Origin: Panulirus ornatus
Taxonomy: Eukaryota; Arthropoda; Malacostraca; Decapoda; Palinuridae
Reading direction: 5' to 3'
Length of the DNA stretch: 64,000 bases
NCBI RefSeq assembly: GCF_036320965.1
Contig: NC_092242.1
Location: 60,657,520-60,721,519, forward strand
The notes under the pieces are model-generated. The model worked only from the letters and a program-made list of their open reading frames with translations. It was not told the DNA's origin and searched no databases. Below, piece by piece: positions 1-12,088 of this stretch (positions are counted from its first letter, which is position 1; every line of letters starts with the position of its first letter). A program made the position numbers and the translations under genes.

Positions 1-2022
1 GTGTGGCATGCAGGAGGTCAGAGGTAGACAGGTGAAAAAGGGTAGCAAGTGGTGGGATGAGGAAGTTAAGTTGCTAGTGGAAGAGAAAAGAGAGGTGTAT
101 GGGTGTTAAAGGCAGGAGAGGAGTGAAAGTGATTGGGAGATGTATAAGAAAAAGTGGCAGGAGGTCAAGAGGAATGTGCAGGTCCTGAAAGAAGGCACAA
201 ATGAGAGTTGGGGAGGTGGGTATCAGCAAACTTCAAGGAAAACAAGAAAATGTTTTGAAAAAAGGTTAATAATGAGATAAAACCAAGAGAAAGTATAAAT
301 TGGTAAATGGGGCAAATGAAAAAGTGGTAACAGACAGAAAAGATGTAGCATTTTGAAGGATGTTGAACATGTTTGATGATACAGTGGCAGATGTGGAATG
401 TTTTGGACAGAAAGGTATGCAGAGGGAGAGAGTCATGGCAAGGGGTTTAGTGAAAAGAGAAGATGCTGTGAAAGCTTAGCATTAGATGAAGTGCAGTAAA
501 ATGGCTGGAGTAGATGGGACTGCATGTGAATTTCTCATGAAAGGGAGAGATTGTCTTACTGATTGGTTAGGTAAGATTTTCAGTGTATGTATGGCTCATG
601 GTGAGGTTCCTAGGGCTTGGCAGAATGCCTATATCATGCTGTTTTATCAAAGCAAGGGGAAGAAACTAAATATGCAAATTACAGAGGTATACAATTGTTT
701 AGTGTACTTAGTAAGCATTATAGGAAAGTGGGACTGGGAGGATGGTGACATGCACAGAGGAACAATGTAATTTCAAAAGTGTAAGAGGATATTTGCATCA
801 GGTGCTTCTCTGGATAATGTACATGGCAAATACCTACAGAAACAGAGGGATTTGTATAAGGTTTTTACAGATCTGGAGAACACATGTTATGAGGTTGTTA
901 GAGATGCTCTGTGGAGAGTGTTTTGTATATATGGTGTGGGAGGAAAGCTACCAAAAGCAGTGGGGAGCTTTTTACCAAAAACATAAGGCACATGTGCGTT
1001 TTGTAAGAGAGAAGGGTGAGTGGTTCCAGGTAAAGGTGGATCTCCAGCTGCAGTATATAATGTCTCCATAGTCTGTAGTCTGTCAGGGGTAGATCTTGGG
1101 AGGTGAATCAGTTACTGATGATGATGGTGTCAGATATCAGTGAAAAATTACAAAAGCTAGTATTTATGTTAAAGACAGTTTATTATGAAAGAAAGTTAAA
1201 AGCAAATGTGAGTAAAAGCAAGTAATTAGGTTTAGCAGTGAAGGCAGACTGGTTATTAGGAGTAAGAGTCTGCACAACGAGTACCTGGAGGAAGTGGAGT
1301 GTTCCAGATACCTGGAAATGGATATGAAAGCAAATGGAACCTGGAAGCTAAAGTGAGCCACAGAGTGGGTTTAGGGACTTAGGTTCGTTAAGCAATGAGG
1401 AAATGTGTGGAAAGAGAGGTCAATTAAACATTTATGGGGGCAAAGGTGTACACATATGATTGTTCAGTGGTTTCACTGGTGTTGTATGGATGTGAGGTGT
1501 GGGCCATAGATAAGAATATATAGAAGAGGGTGGATATGCTGGAAGTGAAATGTAAGAGGACAATATGTGGTGTGAGGAGGGTTAACCAAATAAGAAATGA
1601 CAGGGTAAGAAGGATGTGTGGTAATAAGAAGAGCATGTATGAGACTATTGAAGAGGGTGTGCAACAATGATTAGGACATACAGATAGGACAATTAATTGG
1701 AGGATGATGAAGAGGATATTTTATGTCAGAAGTGTATAGAACATGGAGAAGGGAGAAACCAAGAATGAGGTGAAAGGAAAGAGGGATAGAAGATTTGGGA
1801 GTTTGAGACCTGAACATGCAGGAGGATGGGAGGCATGCAAGGGACAGATCAAACTGGAACAATGCAATAAACAGGGGGTGACAAGCTGTCAATGAGCTGT
1901 GGTTTTGATGCATTACACATGACAGTTAGAAAAAAGATGTTAGCATATGAGACCTTTCTTTGGCTGTTCCTGTCACTTCCTCACAAACATGGGAAACCAC
2001 AAATAAGTATGAAAAAATGAAA
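1..2022 (+). mobile_element. RTE-1 LINE, old degenerate copy (linker, RT, C-terminal, 3' end)
   Basis: Three-frame reading gives recognisable but broken pieces of the RTE-1 polyprotein in order. The linker (GSKWWDEEVKLL) is near base 40. RT block KMAGVDGTACEFLMKG is near 490. The C-terminal block that in young copies reads KWFGHMERM is near 1660-1700. A 3' tail with the ATGACAG motif lies near 1915. Many stops and frameshifts show it is dead. The left edge is cut by the window. It contains no host coding sequence. Confidence 0.8.
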
Positions 2023-2121
2023 ACTAAGTACATATTACTTCAGGACCCCTTCTCCAGGACCTCCTACAGCCCCAAAGATGTGCTACAATCAGCAGGAGGG
2101 AAAAGTTATCTAAATTCATTC

Positions 2122-2204
2122 AATGAAGTTATTTATTAATGATATAGTAGTATACATAGAAAAATGATGTTATTTATCAATGACATAGTAGTATACATAA
2201 CTAT
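2122..2204. repeat. 41-bp direct tandem duplication
   Basis: The unit beginning AATGAAGTTATTTATTAATG at 2122 recurs at 2163 with a few substitutions. Both copies contain ATAGTAGTATACATA. It is a local intronic duplication with no coding content. The rest of 2023-2500 shows nothing else recognisable. Confidence 0.7.
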
Positions 2205-2496
2205 GCATTCATAATGTCTGCACATGATCATACATAATATCTGGGTACACAAAGTCAACACTCTTACACATAGATGTCTCAATAAGCATCCTCCAGGATA
2301 CTTACTGTGGCACACTTTTGATGAAATATGCTTCCAAGTCTTTGAAAATTCACTAAAAAATTCAATTATCATTCTACATACACCTTTTCATTCAAAAGAG
2401 AGCAATAACCTTTTGTGAAGAATGTATTATCAAAAATACTGTTAAAGAGAAATATCCTATATTACAGGAAAGTGTCACAATAAAAATGTTGCATCA

Positions 2497-2592
2497 GTCA
2501 GTGCACAGTCCAACCAGCTATTCATCCTCCCTTACGGGTTGGATGATAAATTGGATACCTGGTCTACGTTAGGGTATGTATGTATGTATATA
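2497..2592 (+). mobile_element. tSINE 3' part (tRNA-derived SINE family)
   Basis: The stretch with CAGCTATTCATCCTCCCTTA and GGATACCTGG matches the bodies of the SINE copies at 30772 and 51132. It ends in a short GTAT repeat. The tRNA-like head is missing, so this is a truncated copy. Confidence 0.55.
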
Positions 2593-2602
2593 TTCTATCA
2601 AT

Positions 2603-3521
2603 CTATATTATACATAATCGCTGTTGCCCACATCAGCAAGGTAGCGTGGGCACACACATATACATAAATGCCCACATATACATACATATACATACACATA
2701 CACAGATATTACATACATACACATGTACATATTCATACTTGCATGACTTCATCCATTCTTGTCGCTACCCCACCTCAAAGGAAATAGCATTGCTACCCCC
2801 TGTTTCAATGAGGTAATGTCTTGAAAACAGACAAAAAGGGCCACATTTGTTCACACTCAGTCTCTAGCTGTCATGCGTAATGCATCGAAACCACAGCTCC
2901 CTATCCACATCCAGGCCCCACAGACCTTTCCATGGTTTATCCCAGACGTTTCACATGCATTGGTTCAGTCCAATGACAGCATGTTGACCCCGGTATACCA
3001 TATCGTTCTAATTTGCTCTATTCCTTGCATGCTTCTCACCCTCCTGTATGTTCAGGCCCTGATCACCCAAATCTCTTTCAATCCATCCTTCCACCTCCAA
3101 TTTAGTTTCCTGCTTCTCCTTGTTTCCTCCACCTCTGACACATATATCCTCTTTGTCAACGTTTCCTCACTCGTTCTCTCCATATCTCCAAACCATTTCA
3201 ACACACCCTCTTCTGCTCTCTCAACCATACTCTCTTTATTACCACACATCTCTTACCCTTTCATTACTTACTCGATCAAACCACCTCACACCATATATTG
3301 TCCTCAAGCATTTCCTTTCCAAAACATCCACCTTCCTCCATACAACCCTATCTATAGCCCATGCCTTACAACCATATTATACTGTTGTAACTACCATTCC
3401 TTCAAACATACTCATTTTTGCTCTCTGAGATAATGTCCTCTCTTTCCACACATTTTTCATTGCTCCCAGAACCTAAGTAAGGGAGAAAAAATTCTTCCTC
3501 TCATTTTCCCAACTTTTCCCA
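2603..3521 (-). mobile_element. RTE-1 3' end, long-UTR form, first of two tandem units
   Basis: Read on the minus strand this is the RTE-1 C-terminal coding block, including EEGVLKWFGDMERTSEETLT and a divergent GRPNWRWKDG-like motif. The long form of the 3' UTR follows, and a degenerate terminal hairpin lies near 2610-2650. It is 5' truncated at about 3521. It duplicates the neighbouring unit 3522-4180. Confidence 0.8.
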
Positions 3522-4180
3522 ACTCAGTCACTAGCTGTCATGTGCAATGCATCGAAACCACAACTCCCTATCCACATCCAGGCCCCACAGACCTTTCCAT
3601 GGTTTACCCCAGACGTTTCACATGCTTTGGTTCAGTCCACTGACAGCATGTTGATCCCGGTATACCACATCGTTCTAATTCACTCTATTCCTTGCATGCC
3701 TCTCACCCTCCTGTAAGTTCAGGCCCTGATCACCCAAATCTCTTTCAATCCATCCTTTCACCTCTAATTTGGTCTCCTGCTTCTCCTTGTTCCCTCCACC
3801 TCTGACACATATATCATCTTTGTCAACCTTTCCTCACTCATTCTCTCCCTCTGTCCAAACCATTTCAACACCCTCTTCTACTCTCTCAACCATTCTCTTT
3901 TTATTACCACACATCTCTCTTACCCTTTCATTACTTACTTGATCAAACTACATCACACCATATATTGTCCTCAAGCATTTCCTTTCCATAACATCCACCC
4001 TCCTCCAAACAACACTATCTACAGCCCATGCCTTGCAACCATATAATATTGTTGGAACTACTGTTCCGTCAAACATACTCATTTTTGCTCTCTGATATAA
4101 TGTCCTCTCTTTCCACACAATTGTCATTGCTCCCAGAACCTAGGTAGGGGAGAAAATTTTTCCTCTCATTTTCCCAACTT
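3522..4180 (-). mobile_element. RTE-1 C-terminal/UTR segment, second tandem unit
   Basis: This unit is collinear with 2855-3521 at a period of about 667 bp. Both units start at ACTCAGTC.CTAGCTGTCATG and end at CATTTTCCCAACTT. Substitutions are scattered, so the duplication is not recent. It has no 3' hairpin of its own, which fits a genomic tandem duplication better than a second insertion. Confidence 0.75.
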
Positions 4181-4194
4181 GTAAAAGATGATTA

Positions 4195-5985
4195 AAAGGG
4201 GCAGGAGCTGGTGGATGGAAATTCTCCCTTTCTTGTATTTCAATTTCTAAAAGACAAAATAAAAAAGGAGCCAAGCAGGGAAAGCTCATCCTCCTCGATA
4301 GCTCAGGCTGAGGAGTCTAAATGTGTGTGAATGTAACCAAGAAGAGAAGACAAGAGATAAGTAGTATGTTTGCAGAAGCAGACTTGAATGTTCTGGCTCT
4401 GAATGACACAAAGTTCAAGGGTGAAAAGGCAGAATGGTTTGGAAATGTCTTAGGAGTAAAGTTAGGACATGAGCTAAGGAAGGAGGTGCACTACTCCTGA
4501 AGCAGGAGTAATGGGGATGTATGACAGAGCATAAAGAAGTGAATTCTAGACTGATGAGTAGAAATGAAAGTAGATGGTGAGAGATAGTTGAGTACTAGAG
4601 CTTATGCACCTGGCCATGAGAAGAAATATTATGACAGGTAAGTGTTTTGGGAGAAGCTGAATGAGTGTGTCAGCAGTTTTGACAGAAGTGACTAGGTATG
4701 AGTGATGGGTGATTTGAATGCGATGGTGAGTATTGTGATAGATGAGGGTGTGACTGGGATGCATAGAGTATCATGAATGGAAATGGTAAACAGATTATGG
4801 AGCTGTGCTGAAAAAGGCCTGGTGACTGGGAATGCCTTGTTTAAAAACAGGGACACACAGAAGCATATGTATGTAAATAGGAAAGATGGTCAGCGGACAT
4901 TATTGGATTAAGCATTAATTGATGGGCAAGTAAAAGAGAGACTTTTGATATAAATGTGCTGAGAGTGGCAGCTGGTGGGGTGTCTGATCATGACCCTGTT
5001 GAGGCAAAGGTGAAGATTTGTAGGGGTTTTTGAAAAGAGAAAACAATGTTGGGGAGGAGACAGACATGAGAGTAAGCGAGCTTGGAAAAGAAACTTGTGT
5101 GAATGTATATACATGTATATACATGTGTATGTAGGTGGGTTTAGCCATTCCTTGTCTGTTTCCTTGCGCTACCTTGCTAATGCAGGAGACAGTGGTTAAG
5201 TATAATAAATAAATAAATAGTGAAGAAATACAAGGAGAGACTATGAGTATAAAATGGCAAAAGTGAGAGCATATAAAGCAAGGGAAATGGGTGAGGAATG
5301 GGAGGTATTTAGGGAAGCAGTGCTGGCACATTCAAGAGATGCACATGGCATGCTAAAGGTGGAAGGTGATAAAACAAAGGGTAGTGAGTGGTGGGATGAA
5401 GAAGTAAAGTTGCTAGTGAAAGTAAAAAGAGAGAAATTTGGGTAGTACCTACAGGGAAGGAATGTAAATGATTGGAGGATGTATAAGAGAAAGAGGCAGG
5501 AGGTCATGAGGAAGGCACAGGGTTTGATAAAGAGGGCAAATAAGTGCAGAGGTAAGTGAGTATCAGTAAACTTTTGAGAGGATGCAACATTTTGGAAGGA
5601 GGTTAATTATAAGCAAAAAAAAACAAGTAAACAAATAGGAGCATTGGTGAAAGGGGCAAAAAGAGAAGTGGTAACAGGTGGTGATGAAGTGAGGAGATGA
5701 AAAGAGTATTTTGAAGGACTGTGTCTGATGATAGGATTGTTTGAGTCTATGTGGTATGCCATGTAAGAGAGTGGTTTGGTGCAGATAGAAGAGGTGGTGA
5801 GAGCTTTATGCAAGATGAAATGTGATGTGGTAAGGTGGATGGATTGCATTGGAGTTTAATTCATTAAGAAAGGGGGACACTGTGTTCTTTATTGCTTTAT
5901 TACAATATTTAATGCATGTATGGATTATGGTGAGATGCCTGAGGATCGGCAGAACGCATACATTGTTCTAATGTAAAAAGGCACT
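4195..5985 (+). mobile_element. RTE-1 5' half: degenerate endonuclease, linker and start of RT
   Basis: The forward strand resembles the minus-strand copy at 54705-56330. Eroded AP-endonuclease pieces are visible: ALNDTKFKGEKAEWFGN near 4400, then APGHEKK near 4610 and VMGDLNAMV near 4700. The linker EWWDEEVKLLVKVKREKFG follows near 5390, and RT starts near 5800. It stops at about 5975 within the block that reads NACIVPLY in young copies. Numerous stops make it inactive. A shorter 3'-end copy is inserted at 5108-5222. Confidence 0.75.
5108..5222 (+). mobile_element. RTE-1 3' end nested inside another RTE-1
   Basis: This short piece carries GTGGGTTTAGCCATTCC, TGTTTCCTTGCGCTACCTTG and an A/T-rich tail ending in AATAAATAAATAG. 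It interrupts the endonuclease-RT linker of the surrounding copy, which resumes with the lysine-rich segment near 5225. Confidence 0.7.
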
Positions 5986-5989
5986 TCCT

Positions 5990-6440
5990 AAAGTTAGTTC
6001 ATATTTCTCACATTTACATTTCCACTATCACATCCACCTCTCCTTTTTCACCTCCTTTCAGTACCATGTCTTATTTTCCTTACATTTTTCAATCAACTTC
6101 TAAATTCTTCATTTGCTCTTTCTTTGCTTTTCTCTATCAGCCTCTTAACTTTCCACTTACATTTCTTATATCATTCCCTCCTCCTTTGTTGAACTTTTAC
6201 TGATACAGTCTTTTCAAGCAGTCTATCTTATGCTTTTTTTCCTCTCTTCCACAGCATTTCTAATCTCATCCATCCCCCATGCATTTCCACTTTTATTCTA
6301 ATATCTTACAACCCTGCATCCAACTACAAATTCTAAAATCTTTAACAGTCTTTCTCTAAACATTTCAAACACCTCATTCACATGCAATTGCAGCCCTACA
6401 TTAACTGTACTTTTATCTAAACTTTTCTGTCACCCTTCTT
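5990..6440 (-). mobile_element. Degenerate LINE linker (RTE-type, minus strand)
   Basis: Minus-strand reading gives charged, stop-broken sequence such as KVKRLIEKSKERANEEF. This is the style of the endonuclease-RT linker of RTE-type elements. It is too eroded to assign to RTE-1 or RTE-2. Nothing else is recognisable between 6440 and 6945. Confidence 0.45.
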
Positions 6441-6961
6441 TCAAGTTTCGCCCTTCATTCTTTCTGAATTATCATCACAATCACTTATGCATTTGCAGTA
6501 ATGGAAATCTCATTGAATTCATTGTAATGGTGATGCTTGTAAGAGATTTACTATTTGGTGCATGTCTTATTACAGAGAAATCATTTAAAGGCAAAAGTAT
6601 ATAGAAAAGATAATGTAAGGTCAAAACCATGCGGCTGACTGCCAGTTATGCATACCATAATCGTCTCGGTGGTATCAGAGGGGCCTGTCCCCTCATGTAC
6701 AAGTGTTAAAAGTAAAATGATATGTAGAAATAATATGAGAGGCTTTATGTACTTGATCTACTCTATGAGAGATAAGTTAACAATGACAGAAAGGTCGCCA
6801 AATAGATAAATCAGTGTCATAATCAAAATGTGCTAATTATACTACAGTCTTTCATGTATTCACTCACTTATTCTGCAATAATACATCTACCAATATGCTC
6901 CAAAAGTTCAACCTCTGCCACAGTACAAGCACATTCAATTTACAGTAATGAAAGCTAAAAT

Positions 6962-7307
6962 TAGACCTATTCTATTTATTATACCTAATCGCCGTCTCCC
7001 GCATTAGTGAGGTGGCGCAAGGAAACAGACCAGGAATGGCCCAACCCACCCATATACTCATGTATATACATAAATGGCCACACATGCACATATACATACC
7101 TATACATTTCAACGTATACATACATATATATACATACACAGATATATGCATGTATACACATGTACATATTCATACATGCTGCCTTCATCCCTTCCTGTCA
7201 CTACCCCGCCACACATGAAATAGCATTCCCCCCCCCTCCAGCAAGGTAGCATTAAGAAGACAAAAAAAAAAGGCCACATTCGTTCACACAGTCTCTAGCT
7301 GTCATGT
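6962..7307 (-). mobile_element. Solo RTE-1 3' end with 17-bp target-site duplication
   Basis: A 346-bp piece of the long-form RTE-1 3' UTR is flanked by identical direct repeats GTAATGAAAGCTAAAAT at 6945-6961 and 7308-7324. The minus strand starts at ACATGACAGCTAGAGACTG and ends in the terminal hairpin (plus positions 6990-7017) and a short A/T-rich tail. This is the signature of a 5'-truncated target-primed insertion. Confidence 0.88.
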
Positions 7308-7324
7308 GTAATGAAAGCTAAAAT

Positions 7325-10012
7325 ATCATTAATGAATAACTTCAAAGCTGCATATAAAGATTGATCAATCATTTGTTAACATGAGACAAATCAGTGGATA
7401 ATGATGTAAAGCTTCCTTGCATTAACAAAATGTCTGTCTGAGTGACTGGCTCTCAAGAAAAGAAGGCACCTTACCAACCCTGCCTGACCACAGGTGTAAA
7501 CAAATTTGCATGGTCTGTAAATGTAAAATTACCCTTACATGTGGAGTACCTACTACTGTAATTCTTAGAAATGTTAAAGTGAGGTGTGATATTGGTTTGA
7601 AGCAATAAGTTAAGTACACATTCAAAATGAGCATTTACAGTAAATGGCAATTAGATACAACTAGAGAAAACTAAAGCAAAATTTCATATCATGCTGAATC
7701 TTCAAATGATGATTTACAGAGGTAAGCAAACTCAAAATGATACACACAAACTAAAATGTGCGTAAAGCAAAATCCTCCTCTAAGGGAGTAAAACTGATAT
7801 TTATGTTGACAAATAAAATCTCTTAATTCTTAGAGGAGAATTCCTAATTACAGAATACTGATGATGACAGAGGACTAAACTTTACATTCAAAGTAGGATT
7901 CTATAAGTTGAAGAAAGCAAGTAGAAGAAAAATTCAATTAAAGCACCACTAGAGAAGAATGTTAAAGCTGATGCTTTGGTAACTGTTGGAAGGTTAAGAG
8001 ATACAAAGAGTGTATTTAAGATCAACCCTGTGTCACTCCCATACACTAAAGCTTTCTTTTAACTGTGATATGCTAGAGCAAGTCAGTAAAAACCAAGATG
8101 TTTCTTGAAAAAAAAGATGTTCAAGCAGTCACTAATAATCTGAGACACTGACAAGAGTGCATAAAGAATGACAATGACCTTTGCTGATGCTAAAAACATT
8201 CTGCAAAACCTTGCTTGCAAGGATATGAAACTGCTAATTCTCTGTAGCACCAAACTACAATCTAAGTTGCTTTAAGACAGAACATTTGGTGCAATGCTGT
8301 TTTCTAAATCTTAAAAGACAACCAATGGAATTTTCACAATTATGACAAAGAAACTATACTTCTACATCATGTCAAGAACAAAAAAAGCAATTGCAACTGA
8401 AAAAAAGCATCTATGCACTCACTATGCAAGGTTCTACAGACACGTTTATCTCATTTCTAACATGCTGAGGTAACGTTAACACACAACACTTTGTTTTGTG
8501 TTTGTTAGAGCAATATGGTTAGTACCATAATTCTTTAGTAAGAAACAGAATAAGCACATCTTGCTCAAATGATGATATCATATTGCAATATGTGAATTCA
8601 TTACAGTCTTACATCTAGCTTATATGATGATATCATCTGTAATATTTGAATTCATTATGATCTTGCATCTTGCTCAGATGATGATATCATATTGTAATAT
8701 CTGAATTCATTATAGTCTTACAACCTGATCACCACCACAATTTAGACTTAATGACATAAGCATCATCATTAAAATAAATCAAGACTGTGTATTCTGTTCC
8801 TACAAATGCAAGGTGTGCATGCATAGTAATGTCAACATAAAATGCAATACTTCAGACAAAGCATGCAGCCAAGATATGGTGAACAAACTGTACACAACAT
8901 CCTTAAAAGCTTATGTTGTTGCACAAAAGATCACAAAAGAATGCCAAGCCATTTTTCAGTGATACTGTGATGATGTGACAGCAACTAAACAAGAGGACTT
9001 TCATCTGCAAACTATATAATCTTACAGCAATCTAAAATCAGATGAATTCAAAGAAATCACTTGTAAAAAAATATATATCAAAAAGAATGTTATATAGTGC
9101 ATCACATCATCAAGGGATCTAACAGTAATTCATATAAACACAGTGCCAATACTCAGTCAGTGCTCTACAAATTAGGTTAGTCCATATGACTGTTTGCAAA
9201 ATATGTCATAATTAGTACATGTGCTAATGAGATTTTACATGTAAACCAGCTATACAAACATCTAATTATAAAGATCAAAGCCAAGACAAATTTACAAGCT
9301 CTAATTACACTGCACAAAGAATGGTAACATAATCATTTATATACAGTTAAAAACAACATAAAATACTACCTTCATGCACCATGCCCTTTACATCTGTGAC
9401 AGTATCAAGGGATGCGACTAGTGGTCTGGGATGGTACTCCCAAAGAAACTACAACCCACTGTAATGCCAGATACTGTCATAGTTTGGATTCAGCTTTACA
9501 ATTAGAGTCAGAACTTTGGTCTATATAAGCTTTCCACAAAATCATTCATGAACAAACATTAATCAGACACAGTACTGCAAGCACCTCTGAGATCTGACCA
9601 TGTTTGTTAGACCAGTTGACTACATATGCAAGGCTGAATTACTCAAGTTCTGAATTACAAGTTTAGGGAATGTTTTTCTCTTCCATATCAAATCATTATA
9701 TTACTATAATTGATTCTCATTATGCTTTTAACATATCTTAAATGAAAGGTGTTATAAATAATTCACAAAGATAAAGTATCATGAGGAACTGGTAGTGTCA
9801 GATAAATACCTTGATTTTGTAATTCAGGATGTATTAGTTTTGTTAGAGATCTAACATTACACACTTACTCTGTCATGTTGAGGATAGAAGCAGAAGTGTT
9901 ATAGCAACACTACTTGAGCATGTATGGAAGGGGATGTCCACACATGTCCAATGGGGTTAAACAAGTCCTTATGTACCCACGGCTTTGCTGCTACATTTTA
10001 CAGATGACTTAC
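7325..10012. other. Intron or downstream intron DNA, no gene seen
   Basis: This is AT-rich sequence without a long open frame or a recognised repeat family, apart from the tandem repeat at 8557-8721. It lies 3' of the last host exon in the window. I could not find the next SBF exon here, so the intron probably continues past base 1. Confidence 0.5.
8557..8721. repeat. About 55-bp tandem repeat, three units
   Basis: Three successive units share GATGATATCAT, TAATAT.TGAATTCATTA and a CATCTTGCTC-like lead. They start near 8557, 8612 and 8666. The units differ at several positions, so this is an aged minisatellite. Confidence 0.75.
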
Positions 10013-10268
10013 CGTAAGGTGTTCATGGCCTTCGAAAGGGGGTTTGTTTTTCTGCCAACTTCTGGGGTAAGCGTGGGATAAGTAGGATGATATGGGGGTA
10101 CTTCTAAAGTTGCTCCCCCTGCTGCCAGCACCAGGGAGTTTATGGAAAGTGATGAGTCCGTCAGTCGCAATGAGGATCCATCTCGTAGAACAGACACTGG
10201 TGTTGCCTGAACTACTGCAGATAAATATTTTTCCTGCTCAACTGAGTATGAAACTTCACTTGTGTTGC
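10013..10268 (-). CDS. Sbf: SBF/MTMR5-13 exon, myotubularin-like domain insert (last in window)
   Basis: The exon reads GNTSEVSYSVEQEKYLSAVV..., and SVEQEKYL is the family motif after the first myotubularin-like block. The rest is low-conservation sequence ending KAMNTLR. The acceptor is a pyrimidine tract plus CAG just above 10268 and the donor is GTAAGT at 10012. The exon starts in phase 1, completing the glycine codon begun in exon 20036-19843, and ends in phase 2. Its length of 256 nt fits that chain. The following exons, which should encode the rest of the catalytically dead phosphatase domain, are outside the window. Confidence 0.9.
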
Positions 10269-10394
10269 CTGTAAAGAAACAGATTCCATTATTCACAACT
10301 GTGATTCCCCATCTGAATAATATTTGGATTCTAATATTCAATAAAACTATCATTTCAAGCTAAGTAAATAACTCCACACATTCATATTTATTTG

Positions 10395-10978
10395 GAGTAT
10401 CGGTTTGGGAGAGGGTGTGCTGAAAGAAAATTGAGAATAAATGTGAATAAAAGCATGGTTATGAGGTTCAGCAGGGCAGAGAGACAGATTGGGTGAGCTG
10501 TGAGTTTGAATGGAAAATATTTGGGGGAAGTAAAGTGTTTTAGATACCTAGAAGTAGACATGGCGGCGAATGGAACCTTGGAGGCAGAAGTGTGTCTTAT
10601 AATGATGGGGGACAGGGTGAAGGTCCTAAGAGCATTGAGAAATGTGTGGAAAGAGTGACTGTTATAAGGAAGGGCAAAAAAAAGAAGTATGTCTGAAGGT
10701 ACAGTAGTTCCACTGATGTATGGATGCATGGAATGGCTTACAGATGGGGATGTGCACAAGAGGGTGGATATGCTGGAAATGAAATGTTTCAGAGCAATAT
10801 GCTATGTGAGGTGGTTTGCTTGAGTAAATGATAAAAGAATAATAGATAAATGTGGTAATAAGAACAGCGTGGTTGAAAGAATTGAAAATGGTGTGGTGAA
10901 ACAGCTTGGACATGTGGAGGGAAGAGAGACTGACAAAGAAGATATATGTGTCAGATGGAGAGAATGAGTAAGGAAGGG
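10395..10978 (+). mobile_element. RTE-1 old C-terminal fragment
   Basis: Forward reading gives KLRINVNKSMVMRFSRAERQ and FRYLEVDMAANG, then a broken equivalent of the LYGCEAW block and the KWFGHMERM block near 10900. It has many frame breaks. Its right edge abuts the GATA-type tail of the RTE-2 copy at 10979. Confidence 0.75.
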
Positions 10979-11843
10979 TTCTATCTATCTATCTATATCT
11001 CTGATGCCCATTCTCTCTGGGAACTCCCATCAAGGGGTGGTCAGGGCAAAAGAGTCTCCACTTATCCCTGTCCTTACACGCCTCCCTCGCATACACCATT
11101 TAACGCATTCTTTCTCTGTTTCTCTTCCTCTAGTATTCCTCCACCCTATTTGCCCATGTCACAGGTGGTCTTCCACTTACACCAACTCTATTGATTGCAC
11201 TGTCATACACTCTACTTGTAAACACCCAGTCTTGCATTCTTTCTACATGCCCAAAACATCTTAAAGCATTACGTTTCACCCATTCCACCACTCCACGACT
11301 CACTCCCTTTGCATTCCTTGCCATACTACATCTCTCATACACCCTTTCATTTCTTTCTTAAATCCATCTATGCTATCCCTTTATCCTCTCCACTTCCATA
11401 CCTTCATCATTCTATCAGGGGACCCAATGACTCTTCTACCCTGTACTGCTTTCTCCCTTATCTTTCCTTATGTATGACCACACTTATTCAAGACAGCTCC
11501 CAGATACTTAAATTCCCTCACTTCTTCCAGTAGTTTTACCCTCATATCCACATCACAATTTGGTACACTTTCTTTTTTCACTTGATATGGTTTTACAAAA
11601 TCTATATTTTCACTATGTTTTGGTTCACACACTATCACTTTACTTTTACCTGCATTCACCTTCAACTTACTATGCTTACACACATCATAAAACATACTTA
11701 CAATCTTCTGCAACTCCTCTTCACTCTCCCCAAACAACACGGTATCCGCAAACAGGCTTGCCACTAGCCAATATATTTCACTGTCACACATCATCTCTGC
11801 ACCACTTTCCCTAGTTTTGCTTTATTCTCCCTTATCACCCCAT

Positions 11844-11845
<2 letters not shown>
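10979..11845 (-). mobile_element. RTE-2 LINE, 5'-truncated, with GATA-repeat tail
   Basis: This is a second LINE family, distinct from RTE-1. The minus strand encodes SLFADTVLFGESEEELQKIV (the RT catalytic FADD is damaged here to FADT), then KLKVNAGKSKVIV and FKYLGAVLNKCG. A C-terminal block follows with ALRCFGHVERMQDW and VGVSGRPPVTWANRVEEY. Its 3' end reads GGGAGTTCCCAGAGAGAATG and finishes in GATA repeats at 10981-10995. Confidence 0.8.

Positions 11846-11915
<70 letters not shown>
11846..11915. repeat. TA microsatellite
   Basis: About 35 TA units run uninterrupted. They lie between the 5' edge of RTE-2 and the T-rich start of the hairpin element at 11916. Confidence 0.95.
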
Positions 11916-11923
<8 letters not shown>

Positions 11924-12049
11924 TCTTTTTTTTAATTTTCCAAAAGAAGGAACAGAGAAGAGGGCCAGGTGAGGATATTTCCTCAAAGGCCCAGTCCTCT
12001 GTTCTTAACGCTACCTCGCTGTCGCGGGAAATGGCGGATAGTATGAAAA

Positions 12050-12067
<18 letters not shown>
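11916..12067 (+). mobile_element. HP-SINE: short non-coding element with RTE-1-type terminal hairpin
   Basis: The body reads AGAAGGAACAGAGAAGAGGG, then GGTGAGGATATTTCCTC and CCTCTGTTCTTAACG. The hairpin at 12009-12036 has outer arms CGCT/GGCG, inner arms CTCGC/GCGGG and loop TGTC. A poly(A) run of 22 (12046-12067) follows, passing into TA repeats. It has no coding capacity. A second copy in the opposite orientation lies at 17040-17185. The hairpin matches that of RTE-1 while the body differs from the RTE-1 UTR. Confidence 0.75.
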
Positions 12068-12083
<16 letters not shown>

Positions 12084-12088
12084 TATAT

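Noticed and set aside
1164..1913. Minus-strand frames of 64-80 codons
   Set aside because: They are antisense to the old RTE-1 copy on the plus strand.
2560..2830. Array-like ATACACAC/TATG repeats considered as a structured repeat array
   Set aside because: They are the low-complexity part of the RTE-1 long 3' UTR. No spacer-repeat regularity exists and this is a eukaryotic genome.
3120..3433. Plus-strand frames of 100-186 codons at 2873-3433
   Set aside because: They are antisense to the RTE-1 C-terminal block and have no conserved domain.
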